Part shown: positions 1 to 9,185 of the stretch, one piece after another
Numbering within the stretch: position 1 is the first letter of the stretch
Layout: each line of letters starts with the position of its first letter
Origin: Anaerolineae bacterium
Lineage (GTDB): Bacteria > Chloroflexota > Anaerolineae > UBA4142 > SHND01
Assembly (NCBI GenBank): GCA_020851635.1
Contig: JADZCJ010000083.1
Location: forward strand, 109,007-173,006
Length of the DNA stretch: 64,000 bases
Direction of reading: 5' to 3'
Position numbers and translations under genes: made by a program
The notes under the pieces: model-generated
Databases searched by the model: none
What the model saw: only the letters and a program-made list of their open reading frames with translations
Told to the model about the DNA's origin: nothing

Positions 1-1
1 G

Positions 2-1396
2 ACCTCGGGCGGCGCCATGACCGCGCAAGCCGCGCGCTCGCGTGCGGTGAATATGGTCAATTCGGGACCTGCGGGCGGCGCGCTAGCCACCGCGTTGTTT
101 GGCAGACTGACGGGCGACACGCGCATCATTGGCTGCGACATGGGCGGCACAAGTTTTGACATTGGCTTGATTGTGGACGCCCACCCGCGCGTCAAATCCG
201 AAGGCGAGTTCGAGGGTTATCCCGTCAAAATTCCAATGATTGATGTCGAAGGCATTGGCGCGGGCGGCGGCTCGATCGCCTGGGTGGATGCCGGAGGCGG
301 GCTGAATGTGGGACCCCGTTCCGCCGGTTCGGACCCCGGTCCCGCGTGTTACGGGCAGGGCGGCATCTATCCCACCGTGACCGATGCGAACCTGGCGTTG
401 GGACGCTTGAACCCCGATTACTTTCTCGGCTCTGAAATTCAACTGCATCCCGACAGGGCACAGGCAGCCATTCAGGAGTACGTGGCATCCCCACTCAAAA
501 TGTCGGTGGCGGAGGCGGCGGCGGGCATTCTGCGAGTGGTCAATGCCAACATGGTGCGCGGCATCAGCGTCAATTCCACCCAAAAGGGCTATGACACGCG
601 CGAATTTTCGCTGTTGGCTTTTGGCGGCGCGGGTCCCCTGCACGCGGTGGAACTGGCGCAGGAATTGGGGATGCGCCGCGTCATTGTGCCGCCGTTCTGC
701 TCGGTCTTTTCCGCGTTTGGCGCGGTGACTGCCGACCTGCGGCATGATTACGTGCGGACGGTGGCGCTGTCGCAAGCGGAAGCGACCGCCGAAAGACTGG
801 AACCTGTTTTTCGGGATATGGAAACGCACGCCCGCGCCCAATTGGCGCAGGAAAATGTTTCGCCCGAGGCGGTCGTTGTCCAGTGGGCTGCCGATTTGCG
901 CTACGAGGGGCAGTCATACGAGTTGACCATCCCTGTGGCGAATGACGAGCCGCGCCTGACCGACCCGCACATCGCGGAAACGATTCAACTCTTTCACGAC
1001 ACCCACAGCCGCGTTTATGCCTATGGCGATCCCGGCGAACGCGTCGAATGTGTGAGTTTGCGTCTCACCGCGATCGGGCGCGCCCCCGCATTAAAACTCG
1101 CCCGCCAAAAGAAAACCGCGCGCCCCGCCAAGCCAAAATCAAAACGCAAGGTCTATTTTTTCGAGCGTGGTTTTGTCATGACGGCAATCTATGAGCGCAG
1201 TGAATTGCGCCCCGGGCACAAGTTGACGGGACCCAGTTTGATTGAGGAAACCACCAGCACCACCGTCGTGCCGCCGCGCTTTATCTGCTCGGTGGATGTC
1301 TATGGCAATCTGTTGATCGAACCCGCGCTCCGTTCAAAAGCCGCGCGCTCCAGCTCTAAACGCGCCCCGAAAGCAAAACAGGCGGAGAGAAAATAA
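2..1396 (+). CDS. hyuA: Hydantoinase/5-oxoprolinase family protein, A subunit (5' end outside window)
   Basis: The open frame enters from the left edge, so the N-terminus is missing; 464 residues are visible against about 650-700 for the family. The visible part carries the hydantoinase A ATPase-like core: an NSGPAGG segment, the phosphate-binding loop CDMGGTSFD near visible residue 50, the GIGAGGGSIAWVD stretch and the GPRSAGSDPGPACYG signature. The C-terminal part holds the small domain that packs against the B subunit, followed by a Lys/Arg/Ala-rich tail. Family members use ATP to open cyclic amides (N-methylhydantoin, 5-oxoproline) or carboxylate ketones. The stop codon abuts the ATG of the B subunit, as expected for an obligate A/B complex. 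The precise substrate is not predictable. Confidence 0.93.
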   Translation, partial: TSGGAMTAQAARSRAVNMVNSGPAGGALATALFGRLTGDTRIIGCDMGGTSFDIGLIVDAHPRVKSEGEFEGYPVKIPMIDVEGIGAGGGSIAWVDAGGGLNVGPRSAGSDPGPACYGQGGIYPTVTDANLALGRLNPDYFLGSEIQLHPDRAQAAIQEYVASPLKMSVAEAAAGILRVVNANMVRGISVNSTQKGYDTREFSLLAFGGAGPLHAVELAQELGMRRVIVPPFCSVFSAFGAVTADLRHDYVRTVALSQAEATAERLEPVFRDMETHARAQLAQENVSPEAVVVQWAADLRYEGQSYELTIPVANDEPRLTDPHIAETIQLFHDTHSRVYAYGDPGERVECVSLRLTAIGRAPALKLARQKKTARPAKPKSKRKVYFFERGFVMTAIYERSELRPGHKLTGPSLIEETTSTTVVPPRFICSVDVYGNLLIEPALRSKAARSSSKRAPKAKQAERK

Positions 1397-3085
1397 ATGA
1401 AATACCGCGCCGACGCCGTCACCATGCAGGTCATCCGTTACGCGATGGAACAAGTCGCGGACGAAATGGGCTATACCCTGGTCCGCACCGCGCGTTCGAC
1501 GGTCATCAAAGAAATCAAAGATATCTCGTGCGCCGTTTTTGACCGCGCCGGGAACACGATCGCACAAGCGCATCACGCGCCGATGCTGCTCACCGGTTTT
1601 GAGCTCGGGATGCGCGCCCTGCGCCGTCACTATTCCGACGACGAGCTGGATGACGGGGATGTGATTATTTTCAATGATCCCTACGCGGGCGGGCAGCATG
1701 TGATGGACCTGGTCACGTTTGCGCCCGTCAAACTCAAGGGCAAGCTCGTCGGCTTTGTCGGCAGTATCGCCCATCACACCGATATGGGCGGCGCGGCGCC
1801 GGGCGGCACGGCGGGCGGTCTCACCGAGATCTATCTCGAAGGTCTGCGGATGCCCTTTATCAAATTGTACAAACGCGGGCAAGAGGACCGCGAGTTATTT
1901 GGCATCATTGCCAACAATATTCGTGTCCCCGACAAGACGCTCGGCGATATTCGCGCGCAGGCGTCCGCAAATTTTGTGGGCGTGCGTCGAGTAAAAGAGA
2001 TTGTCACCAAATACACGCCCGCGGTCACGCATGCCTGTCTCGAAAAATTGTTGAATGTGTCCGAAGGACGCGTGCGCGCAGGGCTTGTAGCTCTGCCCGA
2101 CGGGGATTACACCGGCGAAGACTGGGTGGACGACGATGGCGTGACGGACGACCCGATTCATTTGCAGGTCAACATTCACAAACGCGGCGACAGCGCAACG
2201 ATTGATTTTGACGGCACCGCCAAACAGGTGCGCGGCAACGTCAACGCGCCGCTCGCCACAGTCTATGCAGCCGTCTATTACGCGCTCATCGCCATCGTTG
2301 ACCCGCACGTCCCGCCCAATTCCGGGTGCTATCGCCCGTTCACTATTCGCGCAGAAGAAGGCACGATCGTCAATCCAAACATGCCCGGCGCGGTGGGCGC
2401 GCGAACAAATACCGTTCAAAAAATCACCGAAGCGGTTTTTCGCGCCCTCGCCCCGGCTGTTCCCAAACGCGTGATGGCCGGTTCGCACGGTAACATTACC
2501 AACTGTGGTTTTTCGGGCTATCACCCCGTCACCGGCAAGCGGTTTGTCTATATAGACATTCAGGGCGGCGGCGCAGGCGCTCGCCCCACCAAAGACGGGC
2601 GCGATGGGCAGGACTCGCATCTCGCGCGGTTCAAAAATACGCCGGTCGAGGCGGTGGAATTAGAGTATCCCGTGCGGATCGAACGCTACGAACTGATTCC
2701 CGACTCCGGCGGCGCCGGAAAATATCGCGGCGCGCTCGCCCTCCGCCGCGACATTCGCGTGCTCATTGATGATGTCAGTTGGGCGCGCTATGGCGACCGC
2801 CAGCGTTTTGCTCCCTTTGGCGTCTTTGGCGGACACAACGGCGCCAAAGGACAATTTGTGTTGAATCCCGGCACCTCGCAAGAGCGCGTCATGAAATCCA
2901 AAGGACTGGACAAGCTCAAGGCGGGTGATGTGGTCTCACTGCGTCTTCCCGGCGCGGGCGGATACGGGAACCCGCAGGACCGCGATCCTGAGGCGGTGCG
3001 GCGGGACGTGCGCGACGGCAAGGTCTCGCGCGTGCAAGCATTACGCGATTATGGCATCGAGATTACGGATGATGAATCGGTTTGA
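1397..3085 (+). CDS. hyuB: Hydantoinase/5-oxoprolinase family protein, B subunit
   Basis: A 562-residue protein of normal length for hydantoinase B. Family landmarks are the N-terminal DPVT-like start region, the FNDPYAGGQHVMD motif (about residues 95-107), the GFVGSIAHHTDMGG motif with two His and an Asp that bind metal in homologues (about 122-135), and the C-terminal YELIPDSGGAGKYRGG-like signature (about 430-445). The start codon follows the A subunit stop directly and has a GGAGAG ribosome site. A and B form the ATP-dependent cyclic-amide-opening or carboxylase complex. Acetone carboxylase-type activity is less likely because no gamma subunit is present, but it cannot be excluded from sequence. 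Confidence 0.95.
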   Translation: MKYRADAVTMQVIRYAMEQVADEMGYTLVRTARSTVIKEIKDISCAVFDRAGNTIAQAHHAPMLLTGFELGMRALRRHYSDDELDDGDVIIFNDPYAGGQHVMDLVTFAPVKLKGKLVGFVGSIAHHTDMGGAAPGGTAGGLTEIYLEGLRMPFIKLYKRGQEDRELFGIIANNIRVPDKTLGDIRAQASANFVGVRRVKEIVTKYTPAVTHACLEKLLNVSEGRVRAGLVALPDGDYTGEDWVDDDGVTDDPIHLQVNIHKRGDSATIDFDGTAKQVRGNVNAPLATVYAAVYYALIAIVDPHVPPNSGCYRPFTIRAEEGTIVNPNMPGAVGARTNTVQKITEAVFRALAPAVPKRVMAGSHGNITNCGFSGYHPVTGKRFVYIDIQGGGAGARPTKDGRDGQDSHLARFKNTPVEAVELEYPVRIERYELIPDSGGAGKYRGALALRRDIRVLIDDVSWARYGDRQRFAPFGVFGGHNGAKGQFVLNPGTSQERVMKSKGLDKLKAGDVVSLRLPGAGGYGNPQDRDPEAVRRDVRDGKVSRVQALRDYGIEITDDESV

Positions 3086-3123
3086 TTCAAAGTGAACCGT
3101 TTGCACAAAAGAGAACTGGGCCC

Positions 3124-5166
3124 ATGTCCACTACTGATCCGCTTCTCCAACCGTTCCGGTTAAAACATCTCACGCTCAAAAATCGCATTCTGAGCACGAG
3201 CCATGAACCGTCCTATGCCGAGGACGCAAAACCCAAACTGCGTTATCAGCTCTATCACGAAGAAAAGGCAAAAGGCGGGGTGGCGCTCACCATGTTTGGC
3301 GGTTCAGCCAACATTGCCCCGGATTCCCCCGCCGCGTTTGGGCAAATCTATGTTGGGGATGATGAAATCCTTCCGTATTTTGGCGAAATGGCAGAACGGA
3401 TTCATCGTCACGGCGCGGCGTTGATGTGTCAAATCACGCACCTGGGACGCCGGACATACTGGGACACGGACCATTGGCTCCCTGTGATCGCGCCGTCGCC
3501 TGTCCGCGAACCCGCTCATCGGTCCATTCCAAAAGAGATGGAACACGCTGACATTCAACGCGTCATCCAACAATACGGGGCGGCCGCGCGACGCTGCAAA
3601 CAAGGAGGTCTCGACGGCGTAGAGATTGAAGCGTACGGGCATTTGTTTGACAGCTTTTGGACGCCGCTGGTGAATCGGCGCGTGGATGAATACGGCGGCG
3701 ATTTCGAACGGCGGATGCGGTTCAGTTTAGAAACGCTCGCCGAGATTCGCAAACAGGTCGGCGATGATTTTATCGTGGGCATTCGAATGTCGGGCGATGA
3801 GAGCACACCGGGCGGATTGACGCAGCGCGATTGCATCGAAATTATGCGCCGTCTCGCCGCGACCGGCATGTTGGATTTTATCAATCTCATCAAAGGGTGG
3901 ATTGCAACGGATGAAGCCCTGTCGCACGTCATTCCGAACATGGGCACGCCGGGAGGACCTCACCTTTCGCTCGCGGCGGAAATCCGCCGGGAGATTGATT
4001 TGCCTCTGTTTCACGCCGCGCGCATCGCCGATGTCGCGACCGCGCGCTATGCCATCCGCGAAAATATTCTCGACATGGTCGGCATGACACGCGCGCTGAT
4101 GGCGGACCCTCACCTCGTACAAAAAATTGAACGAGGCCAAGAGGACCAAATTCGTCCTTGTGTGGGCATGGGCTATTGCATTGATCGCATCTATGTCGGG
4201 CGCGAAGCGTTGTGCATACACAATCCGGCGACGGGACGCGAAGCCACAATTCCGCACATCCTTGCAAAAACCACCGCCGCGCCGCGTAAAATCGTCGTCG
4301 TCGGCGCAGGACCCGCGGGTCTCGAAGCGGCGCGCGTGTGCGCGGAACGCGGACATCACGTTGTCTTGATGGAAGCAAACAGTCAGGTCGGCGGACAGGT
4401 CCAAATTGCCGCGCGCGCCCCGCGTCGCGCAGACATTATCGGCATCACCGATTGGCTGTATGCTCAGGTGAAACGGTTGGGCGTGGTGGTGCGTTTGAAT
4501 CTTTATGCCGAAGCGGGGGATGTGCTGGCAGAAAATCCGAATGTGGTCATTCTGGCTACCGGCGGACTGCCAAACACCGAATTTTTGCAAACGGGCGCCG
4601 ATTTGGTCACAAGCGCGTGGGATATTTTGAGCGGCGAGGTCAAGCCCGCGGCGCGCGTCTTGTTTTTTGACGATCAGGGCAATCATGCGGGCTATTCTTG
4701 CGTCGAGTTCATGGCAGAGCATGGTTCGCGCGTCGAACTCGTCACGCCCGATCGCGCGGTGGCGCAAGAAATCGGCGGTACGAGTTATCCCGCCTATCTG
4801 AAATCCTTTTATGACCACGACGTCACAATTACGTTGAATCAGCGGCTCGTCGCCGTGTCGCGCCGCAATGGAAATTTGTGCGCGACGCTGTATAACGAAT
4901 ACAACAAAGCAAACACCGAGCGCGTGGTTGACCAGGTCGTCGTCGAAAACGGCACGCTGCCCGTCACCGATTTGTATTCCGCCCTGCAGCCCGGGTCGTC
5001 CAACTATGGAGAGCTCGACCATGTCGCGTTGATAGCTTGCCAACCACAAACGCTCGTCCGGAACGCGCGAGGCGCATATCAACTCTTTCGGATTGGCGAT
5101 GCGATCACGGGACGCAACATTCACGCGGCGATCTATGATGCGCGCCGCGTGTGCATGACGCTATAG
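3124..5166 (+). CDS. Old-yellow-enzyme/trimethylamine-dehydrogenase-like NAD(P)H:flavin oxidoreductase
   Basis: 680 residues. An N-terminal TIM barrel (about 1-340) binds FMN and contains DPLLQPFRLKHLTLKNR and QITHLGRR. A short Fe-S segment follows, then a Rossmann FAD/NAD half starting at IVVVGAGPAGLEAARV (about 395). This layout matches trimethylamine dehydrogenase, 2,4-dienoyl-CoA reductase and N-methylproline demethylase-type enzymes. The Fe-S motif is C346-x2-M349-x2-C352-x11-C364, so the second canonical Cys is Met. An in-frame TTG exists at 3082, overlapping hyuB, but ATG 3124 gives the family N-terminus and is preferred. Next to a hydantoinase, an N-demethylase role is an attractive inference; a dienoyl or enone reductase is the alternative. 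Confidence 0.9.
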   Translation: MSTTDPLLQPFRLKHLTLKNRILSTSHEPSYAEDAKPKLRYQLYHEEKAKGGVALTMFGGSANIAPDSPAAFGQIYVGDDEILPYFGEMAERIHRHGAALMCQITHLGRRTYWDTDHWLPVIAPSPVREPAHRSIPKEMEHADIQRVIQQYGAAARRCKQGGLDGVEIEAYGHLFDSFWTPLVNRRVDEYGGDFERRMRFSLETLAEIRKQVGDDFIVGIRMSGDESTPGGLTQRDCIEIMRRLAATGMLDFINLIKGWIATDEALSHVIPNMGTPGGPHLSLAAEIRREIDLPLFHAARIADVATARYAIRENILDMVGMTRALMADPHLVQKIERGQEDQIRPCVGMGYCIDRIYVGREALCIHNPATGREATIPHILAKTTAAPRKIVVVGAGPAGLEAARVCAERGHHVVLMEANSQVGGQVQIAARAPRRADIIGITDWLYAQVKRLGVVVRLNLYAEAGDVLAENPNVVILATGGLPNTEFLQTGADLVTSAWDILSGEVKPAARVLFFDDQGNHAGYSCVEFMAEHGSRVELVTPDRAVAQEIGGTSYPAYLKSFYDHDVTITLNQRLVAVSRRNGNLCATLYNEYNKANTERVVDQVVVENGTLPVTDLYSALQPGSSNYGELDHVALIACQPQTLVRNARGAYQLFRIGDAITGRNIHAAIYDARRVCMTL

Positions 5167-5196
5167 CTTTTGTTGACATCCGGTTTTTGACCCGTC

Positions 5197-5715
5197 ATGG
5201 AAAATTCTGTCCTCACCCAACTCGAATGGAACGCCGACGACGGCGCGCTCTGGTTCAAAGGCGTCCGCTACCTGCTCATCCGTCCCGAGACACTGTATGG
5301 CATCGTCACGGCTGCAACAGAGGAATTGGGACAAGAGCGCGCGGGCGAATTATTGTATCGCGGCGGATTTGTCGGCGGACAATTGTCAGGCAAGAAATAT
5401 CGCGAGGCATTGAACCTCGACCCGCGCGGCGCGGTCGAATTCATGTGCAACATGGGCGCAGAAATCGGCTGGGGTCGTTTTGAACTCGTCTCGTATGAGC
5501 ATGATGCCGCAAACCTTGTCGTCCACATTCATCGCTCTGCGTTCGCGCATGGGCTGGATGCAAACGAGCTCCGGATCGAAACAGGTGTCTGCCATTTGAT
5601 TCGCGGGGTGATGGGCGGTCTGGTGTCGGGATTGACCGGAAAACATGTGACGACGCGCGAGACCCAATGCATCGCACGGGGACATGCTTTTTGTCGCATC
5701 GAGACCACGAGTTAG
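5197..5715 (+). CDS. V4R (4-vinyl reductase) domain protein
   Basis: 172 residues, essentially one V4R domain. The C-terminal half carries the signature GVCHLIRGVMGGLVSGLTGK, followed by the ETQCIARGHAFCRIE strand with conserved Cys residues (about 130-170). V4R domains bind small hydrophobic ligands and occur as sensory modules or stand-alone proteins in aromatic and tetrapyrrole metabolism. No DNA-binding domain is fused here. The gene sits 30 nt after the flavin oxidoreductase and 3 nt before the aldehyde oxidoreductase, so it is cotranscribed. A ligand-sensing or chaperone role for the operon product is inference. Confidence 0.85.
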   Translation: MENSVLTQLEWNADDGALWFKGVRYLLIRPETLYGIVTAATEELGQERAGELLYRGGFVGGQLSGKKYREALNLDPRGAVEFMCNMGAEIGWGRFELVSYEHDAANLVVHIHRSAFAHGLDANELRIETGVCHLIRGVMGGLVSGLTGKHVTTRETQCIARGHAFCRIETTS

Positions 5716-5718
5716 CGA

Positions 5719-7530
5719 ATGGCATACGCCTGGAATGAACAATATCTGGATGTTGACCTGACGCGCGGCGCGATCGAACGCAAGCCGCTCGCGCGCGAAT
5801 TGTTGATACGCACCATCGGCGGCATCGGACTGAACGCGCACCTGATCTATAAAAGCGTTCCCGCGGCGGCGCATCCGCTTGGACCGGAAAATGTCCTTGC
5901 GCTGGCGGCGGGTCCGCTGGGAGGAACCACGTGGCCCGGCACCGGGCGTATTTCGCTGGCGGCGCGCTCTCCATTTACCGGACTGTGGGGCGAAGCATCC
6001 CTCGGCGGCTATTTTGGCACGCAGCTCAAGCGCGCGGGCTATGATGCGGTCCTCGTGCGCGGAATTTCAGCACATCCGGTGATCCTGCTCATTGATGATG
6101 ACCGGGTGACGCTCGAACCGGCGGATGACTTGTGGGGACGCGAGACCTACGACACGGAACAAATCCTGCGGGAGCGTTACCCCAACAGTCGCGTCATTAC
6201 AATCGGACCCGCGGGCGAACACTGTGTGCCGATGGCGTCCCTGGTGCATCAAAAAGGCAACGATGTGGCTGCGCGCTGTGGGCTGGGCGCGGTCGCGGGC
6301 AGCAAAAAGCTAAAAGCAATCGTTGCGCGGGGCACAAAAAATATCCCACTCGCAGACGAAAAGGAATTTAATGCGCTGCGACTACAGGCGCTCAAGTTGT
6401 TTCAGCAGAGCGGTTTCCTGATGGGGATTCGGCACGGACGCGGCACGGCAGGAATGACCTCGTCCTCGATCGAAATGGGCGACATGCCCGCGCGGAATTG
6501 GCAGCTGCATCCGAGCGAATGGCTCGAACACGCCGAAAAAATCACCGGCGATGCCATGCACGAGCAATGGATTCCCGAAAAGGATACGTGCTATGCCTGC
6601 CCGATTGCCTGCAAGTGGGGCATCAATGCGCCGCGCCTGGATGCCACACAGGGACATTTGGCAGGCGTCGAGTTCGAGACTCTTGCCGGACTGGGCGCCC
6701 AAAGCCAAAGCAGTGACCCGCTGGCGATCATCCAGACCGGCGACCTGTGCAACCGGCTCGGCATTGACACCATCAGCGCAGGGGCGACGATTTCGTGGGC
6801 GCTCGAGGCGTATGAACTCGGTTTATTGAACGACGCGCTCACCGACGGCTTGAAACTCGAATGGGGCAACCCTGCGCTCGTCCTCGAACTGGTCAAGCGC
6901 ATGAGCGGAAATTGTCCGGGCATTGGCGCGCTGCTCGCGCAAGGTTCAAAACGCGCCGCCGAACAAGTTGGGGGCGGCACAGAATTTGCGATTCAGGTCA
7001 AGGGGCTGGAATTGCCCTTTCATCACCCGCGCGCCATGCGCGGGCTTGAGGTCGCCTACGCCACTCTCCCGCGCGGCGCAACCCACAATGAAGAAGGGGT
7101 TGTGATGGACGGCGAGCACACCTACGAGACGTGGGTCGGCGAAATCATTCATCATATGGACCTGTCGGGCGCCAACAGCTCGATGGTGTATTGCCAATTT
7201 CTCGCGGGCGCAGTCACCGGCGAATATACCGCGCAGTTGTTGAGCGCGGCGACGGGGCATCCATTCACCGAACAAGACTTGGTCCGCATCGGGGAACGCA
7301 CCTGGTATCTGCGCCGCGCTTTTAATTTGCGGCTGGGGGTCGGTCGCGAAGCAGATACCCTGCCGCCGCGCGTCGTCGAACAGATCGCCGGAAGCGGCGC
7401 GCCGCTCTCTGATGTGGGTCGCGCCTTGAATGAATTTTTCCGCCAGCGGCAGCTGGATGCGCGCGGCGCGCCGGATACCGTGAAAATGCAAGAACTGGGT
7501 CTCGATTCGGACATGGAGTCCAAGATATGA
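5719..7530 (+). CDS. aor: Aldehyde:ferredoxin oxidoreductase (tungsten-pterin family)
   Basis: 603 residues, full length for the AOR family. The N-terminal domain holds the pterin-binding GGIGLNAHLIY and GPLGGTTWPGTGR segments. The 4Fe-4S ligands are visible as C291-x2-C294-x3-C298 in DTCYACPIACKWG, with the distant fourth ligand C492 in SSMVYCQF. This spacing matches the archaeal enzyme. Family members oxidise aldehydes to acids and pass electrons to ferredoxin, using a tungsten or molybdenum bis-pterin. The gene lies between the V4R and ThDP genes with a 4-nt overlap to the latter. In context it may handle an aldehyde released by the upstream oxidoreductase or formed by the ThDP enzyme. It implies an anaerobic or microaerobic setting. 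Confidence 0.94.
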   Translation: MAYAWNEQYLDVDLTRGAIERKPLARELLIRTIGGIGLNAHLIYKSVPAAAHPLGPENVLALAAGPLGGTTWPGTGRISLAARSPFTGLWGEASLGGYFGTQLKRAGYDAVLVRGISAHPVILLIDDDRVTLEPADDLWGRETYDTEQILRERYPNSRVITIGPAGEHCVPMASLVHQKGNDVAARCGLGAVAGSKKLKAIVARGTKNIPLADEKEFNALRLQALKLFQQSGFLMGIRHGRGTAGMTSSSIEMGDMPARNWQLHPSEWLEHAEKITGDAMHEQWIPEKDTCYACPIACKWGINAPRLDATQGHLAGVEFETLAGLGAQSQSSDPLAIIQTGDLCNRLGIDTISAGATISWALEAYELGLLNDALTDGLKLEWGNPALVLELVKRMSGNCPGIGALLAQGSKRAAEQVGGGTEFAIQVKGLELPFHHPRAMRGLEVAYATLPRGATHNEEGVVMDGEHTYETWVGEIIHHMDLSGANSSMVYCQFLAGAVTGEYTAQLLSAATGHPFTEQDLVRIGERTWYLRRAFNLRLGVGREADTLPPRVVEQIAGSGAPLSDVGRALNEFFRQRQLDARGAPDTVKMQELGLDSDMESKI

Positions 7531-9149
7531 AAATCAGCGGCGCGCAGGCGATCGTTCAGGCGCTCGACGAGCAGGGAATAGAGGTCGTCTTTGGCATTCC
7601 GGGGGCATATAGTATGCCCCTGTTTGACGCGTTGTATCATCATCCGCGCATTCGTGTGATTACCGTGCGTCACGAACAAGCCGCGTCGTTCATGGCGGAT
7701 GGCTATGCGCGCGCGAGCGGCAAAATTGCGGCGGCGATTCTTTTGCCGGGTCCGGGTGTGACGAACGCCTACACGGGACTGGGTGAAGCATTTGCCGATT
7801 CTTCGCCGGTCTTGCTCTTGGCGACCCAGATCAATCGCGAATTCATCAATCAAGACCGCGGTCTCTTGCACGAACTGACCGGGCAAATGGAAATCCTTGC
7901 GCCCGTCACAAAATTCAGCGTGCGGTTGAATGAACCGCACGCAAGCGCCCAAGCTATTCGGGATGCCTTTCAAGCCATGCGTAACGGGCGACCGCGTCCC
8001 GCCCAAATCGAAATTCCCCGCGACGTACAGGTAGAAACCTTTGAACCCAACGGTTCCAAACCACCACCTCGCGCGGTGCGCGAACGGACCTTGCCCCCTC
8101 CCACACAAATCGAGACCGCGGCGCGCCAGCTGGCAGCATCTTCAAGCCCGTTGATCTTTGCGGGCGGCGGGGTAATCAGCAGCGACGCGAGCGACGTTCT
8201 CGTGCGTATCGCCGAACGTCTCGGCGCACCCGTGTTGACGACGGGCATGGGCGCGGGCTGCATTCCGGCGGACCACCCCCTGTGGTGCGGGACAGCGTGG
8301 ATGGCAACCGCCGATATTCGTCCGCTCGCGGGCGCAGCGGATGCGCTGCTCGCCGTCGGCACACGCTTTAACCAGGCGATGACGCATGATTGGAACATAC
8401 CCCTGCCCGGCGTGACGATTCGGATTGACGCAGACCCGAACGAGATCGAACGCAACCTACCCATGCAGCTCAAACTCGTCGGCGATGCGCGCGCGACGCT
8501 GGAAGCGATTGAAGCGTGTTTGAGCGAGTGGGATGTAGATCGCGGCGGACGGGTCGAACGCGGAATGCATCAAGCCCAAACCGCATTTCGGGCTGCCCTG
8601 CTCGAACGCGTCGGCTCGTCAACCCCGTGGATGCGCGCCCTGCGCCAGACGCTGCCGCGAGACGCGATCATCAGCGCCGACATGACCGTCTTTTGGGCGG
8701 ATATGCTCGCGGCTTTTCCGGTCTATGAACCGCGGACGATGCTCTTTCCGTGGGGCTATGGCACGCTCGGATTCGGCATTCCCGAAGCGTTGGGCGCAAA
8801 AATCGCCTGTCCTGAAAAACCGGTCATTGCGATTGTCGGCGACGGCGCGTTTCTCTTTACCGGCATGGACCTGGCGACCGCGATCCAGTACAAATTGAAT
8901 GTGCCGATCCTGATTCCCAACAACAATACCTACGGCATGATCAAAAAGCAGCAAGGCGAAATGTTTGACGAACAGTATATCGCCGTAGACCTGGTCAACC
9001 CCGATTTCGTGGAATTGGCGCGCTCGTTTGGGGCATATGGCGAGCGCATCCAGACCCCGCAGCAATTGTCCGATGCCCTCACCCGCGCCCTGTTGGCGGA
9101 CAAACCGACAGTAATCGAATTTGAATGGGGCTGGAAGTTTTCGGCGTAA
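7527..9149 (+). CDS. Thiamine-diphosphate-dependent enzyme, acetolactate-synthase-like
   Basis: 540 residues with the three-domain ThDP fold. The N-terminal Pyr domain carries the catalytic glutamate E50 in RHEQAASFMADGYAR. The middle domain spans about 190-330. The C-terminal PP domain has the cofactor motif GDGAF...NN (about 425-460, ending NNNTYGM). Homologues include acetolactate synthase, glyoxylate carboligase, sulfoacetaldehyde acetyltransferase and benzoylformate decarboxylase; the substrate is not determinable. There is no adjacent small regulatory subunit, which argues against biosynthetic IlvB. The ATG overlaps the AOR stop by 4 nt, giving translational coupling. It is the last gene of the operon. 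Confidence 0.9.
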   Translation: MKISGAQAIVQALDEQGIEVVFGIPGAYSMPLFDALYHHPRIRVITVRHEQAASFMADGYARASGKIAAAILLPGPGVTNAYTGLGEAFADSSPVLLLATQINREFINQDRGLLHELTGQMEILAPVTKFSVRLNEPHASAQAIRDAFQAMRNGRPRPAQIEIPRDVQVETFEPNGSKPPPRAVRERTLPPPTQIETAARQLAASSSPLIFAGGGVISSDASDVLVRIAERLGAPVLTTGMGAGCIPADHPLWCGTAWMATADIRPLAGAADALLAVGTRFNQAMTHDWNIPLPGVTIRIDADPNEIERNLPMQLKLVGDARATLEAIEACLSEWDVDRGGRVERGMHQAQTAFRAALLERVGSSTPWMRALRQTLPRDAIISADMTVFWADMLAAFPVYEPRTMLFPWGYGTLGFGIPEALGAKIACPEKPVIAIVGDGAFLFTGMDLATAIQYKLNVPILIPNNNTYGMIKKQQGEMFDEQYIAVDLVNPDFVELARSFGAYGERIQTPQQLSDALTRALLADKPTVIEFEWGWKFSA

Positions 9150-9150
9150 A

Positions 9151-9181
9151 AAATCGGCGACCTTTGGTCGCCGATTTTTTT
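9151..9181. terminator. Bidirectional intrinsic terminator
   Basis: A perfect 12-bp stem (aaatcggcgacc, loop ttt, ggtcgccgattt) begins 2 nt after the ThDP-enzyme stop. It is followed by a T-run on the + strand and has A-residues on the other flank. It separates the + operon from the convergent regulator gene that ends at 9186, so it probably serves both directions. Confidence 0.93.
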
Positions 9182-9185
9182 TATT

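Noticed and set aside
3082..3123. TTG start of the TMADH-like gene overlapping hyuB
   Set aside because: The added 14 residues are not family-like and ATG 3124 gives the conserved start.
3727..5124. 465-codon open frame on the - strand
   Set aside because: Antisense to the TMADH-like gene; Arg/His/Ala-rich with no motifs. The + strand frame has complete flavin-binding motifs.
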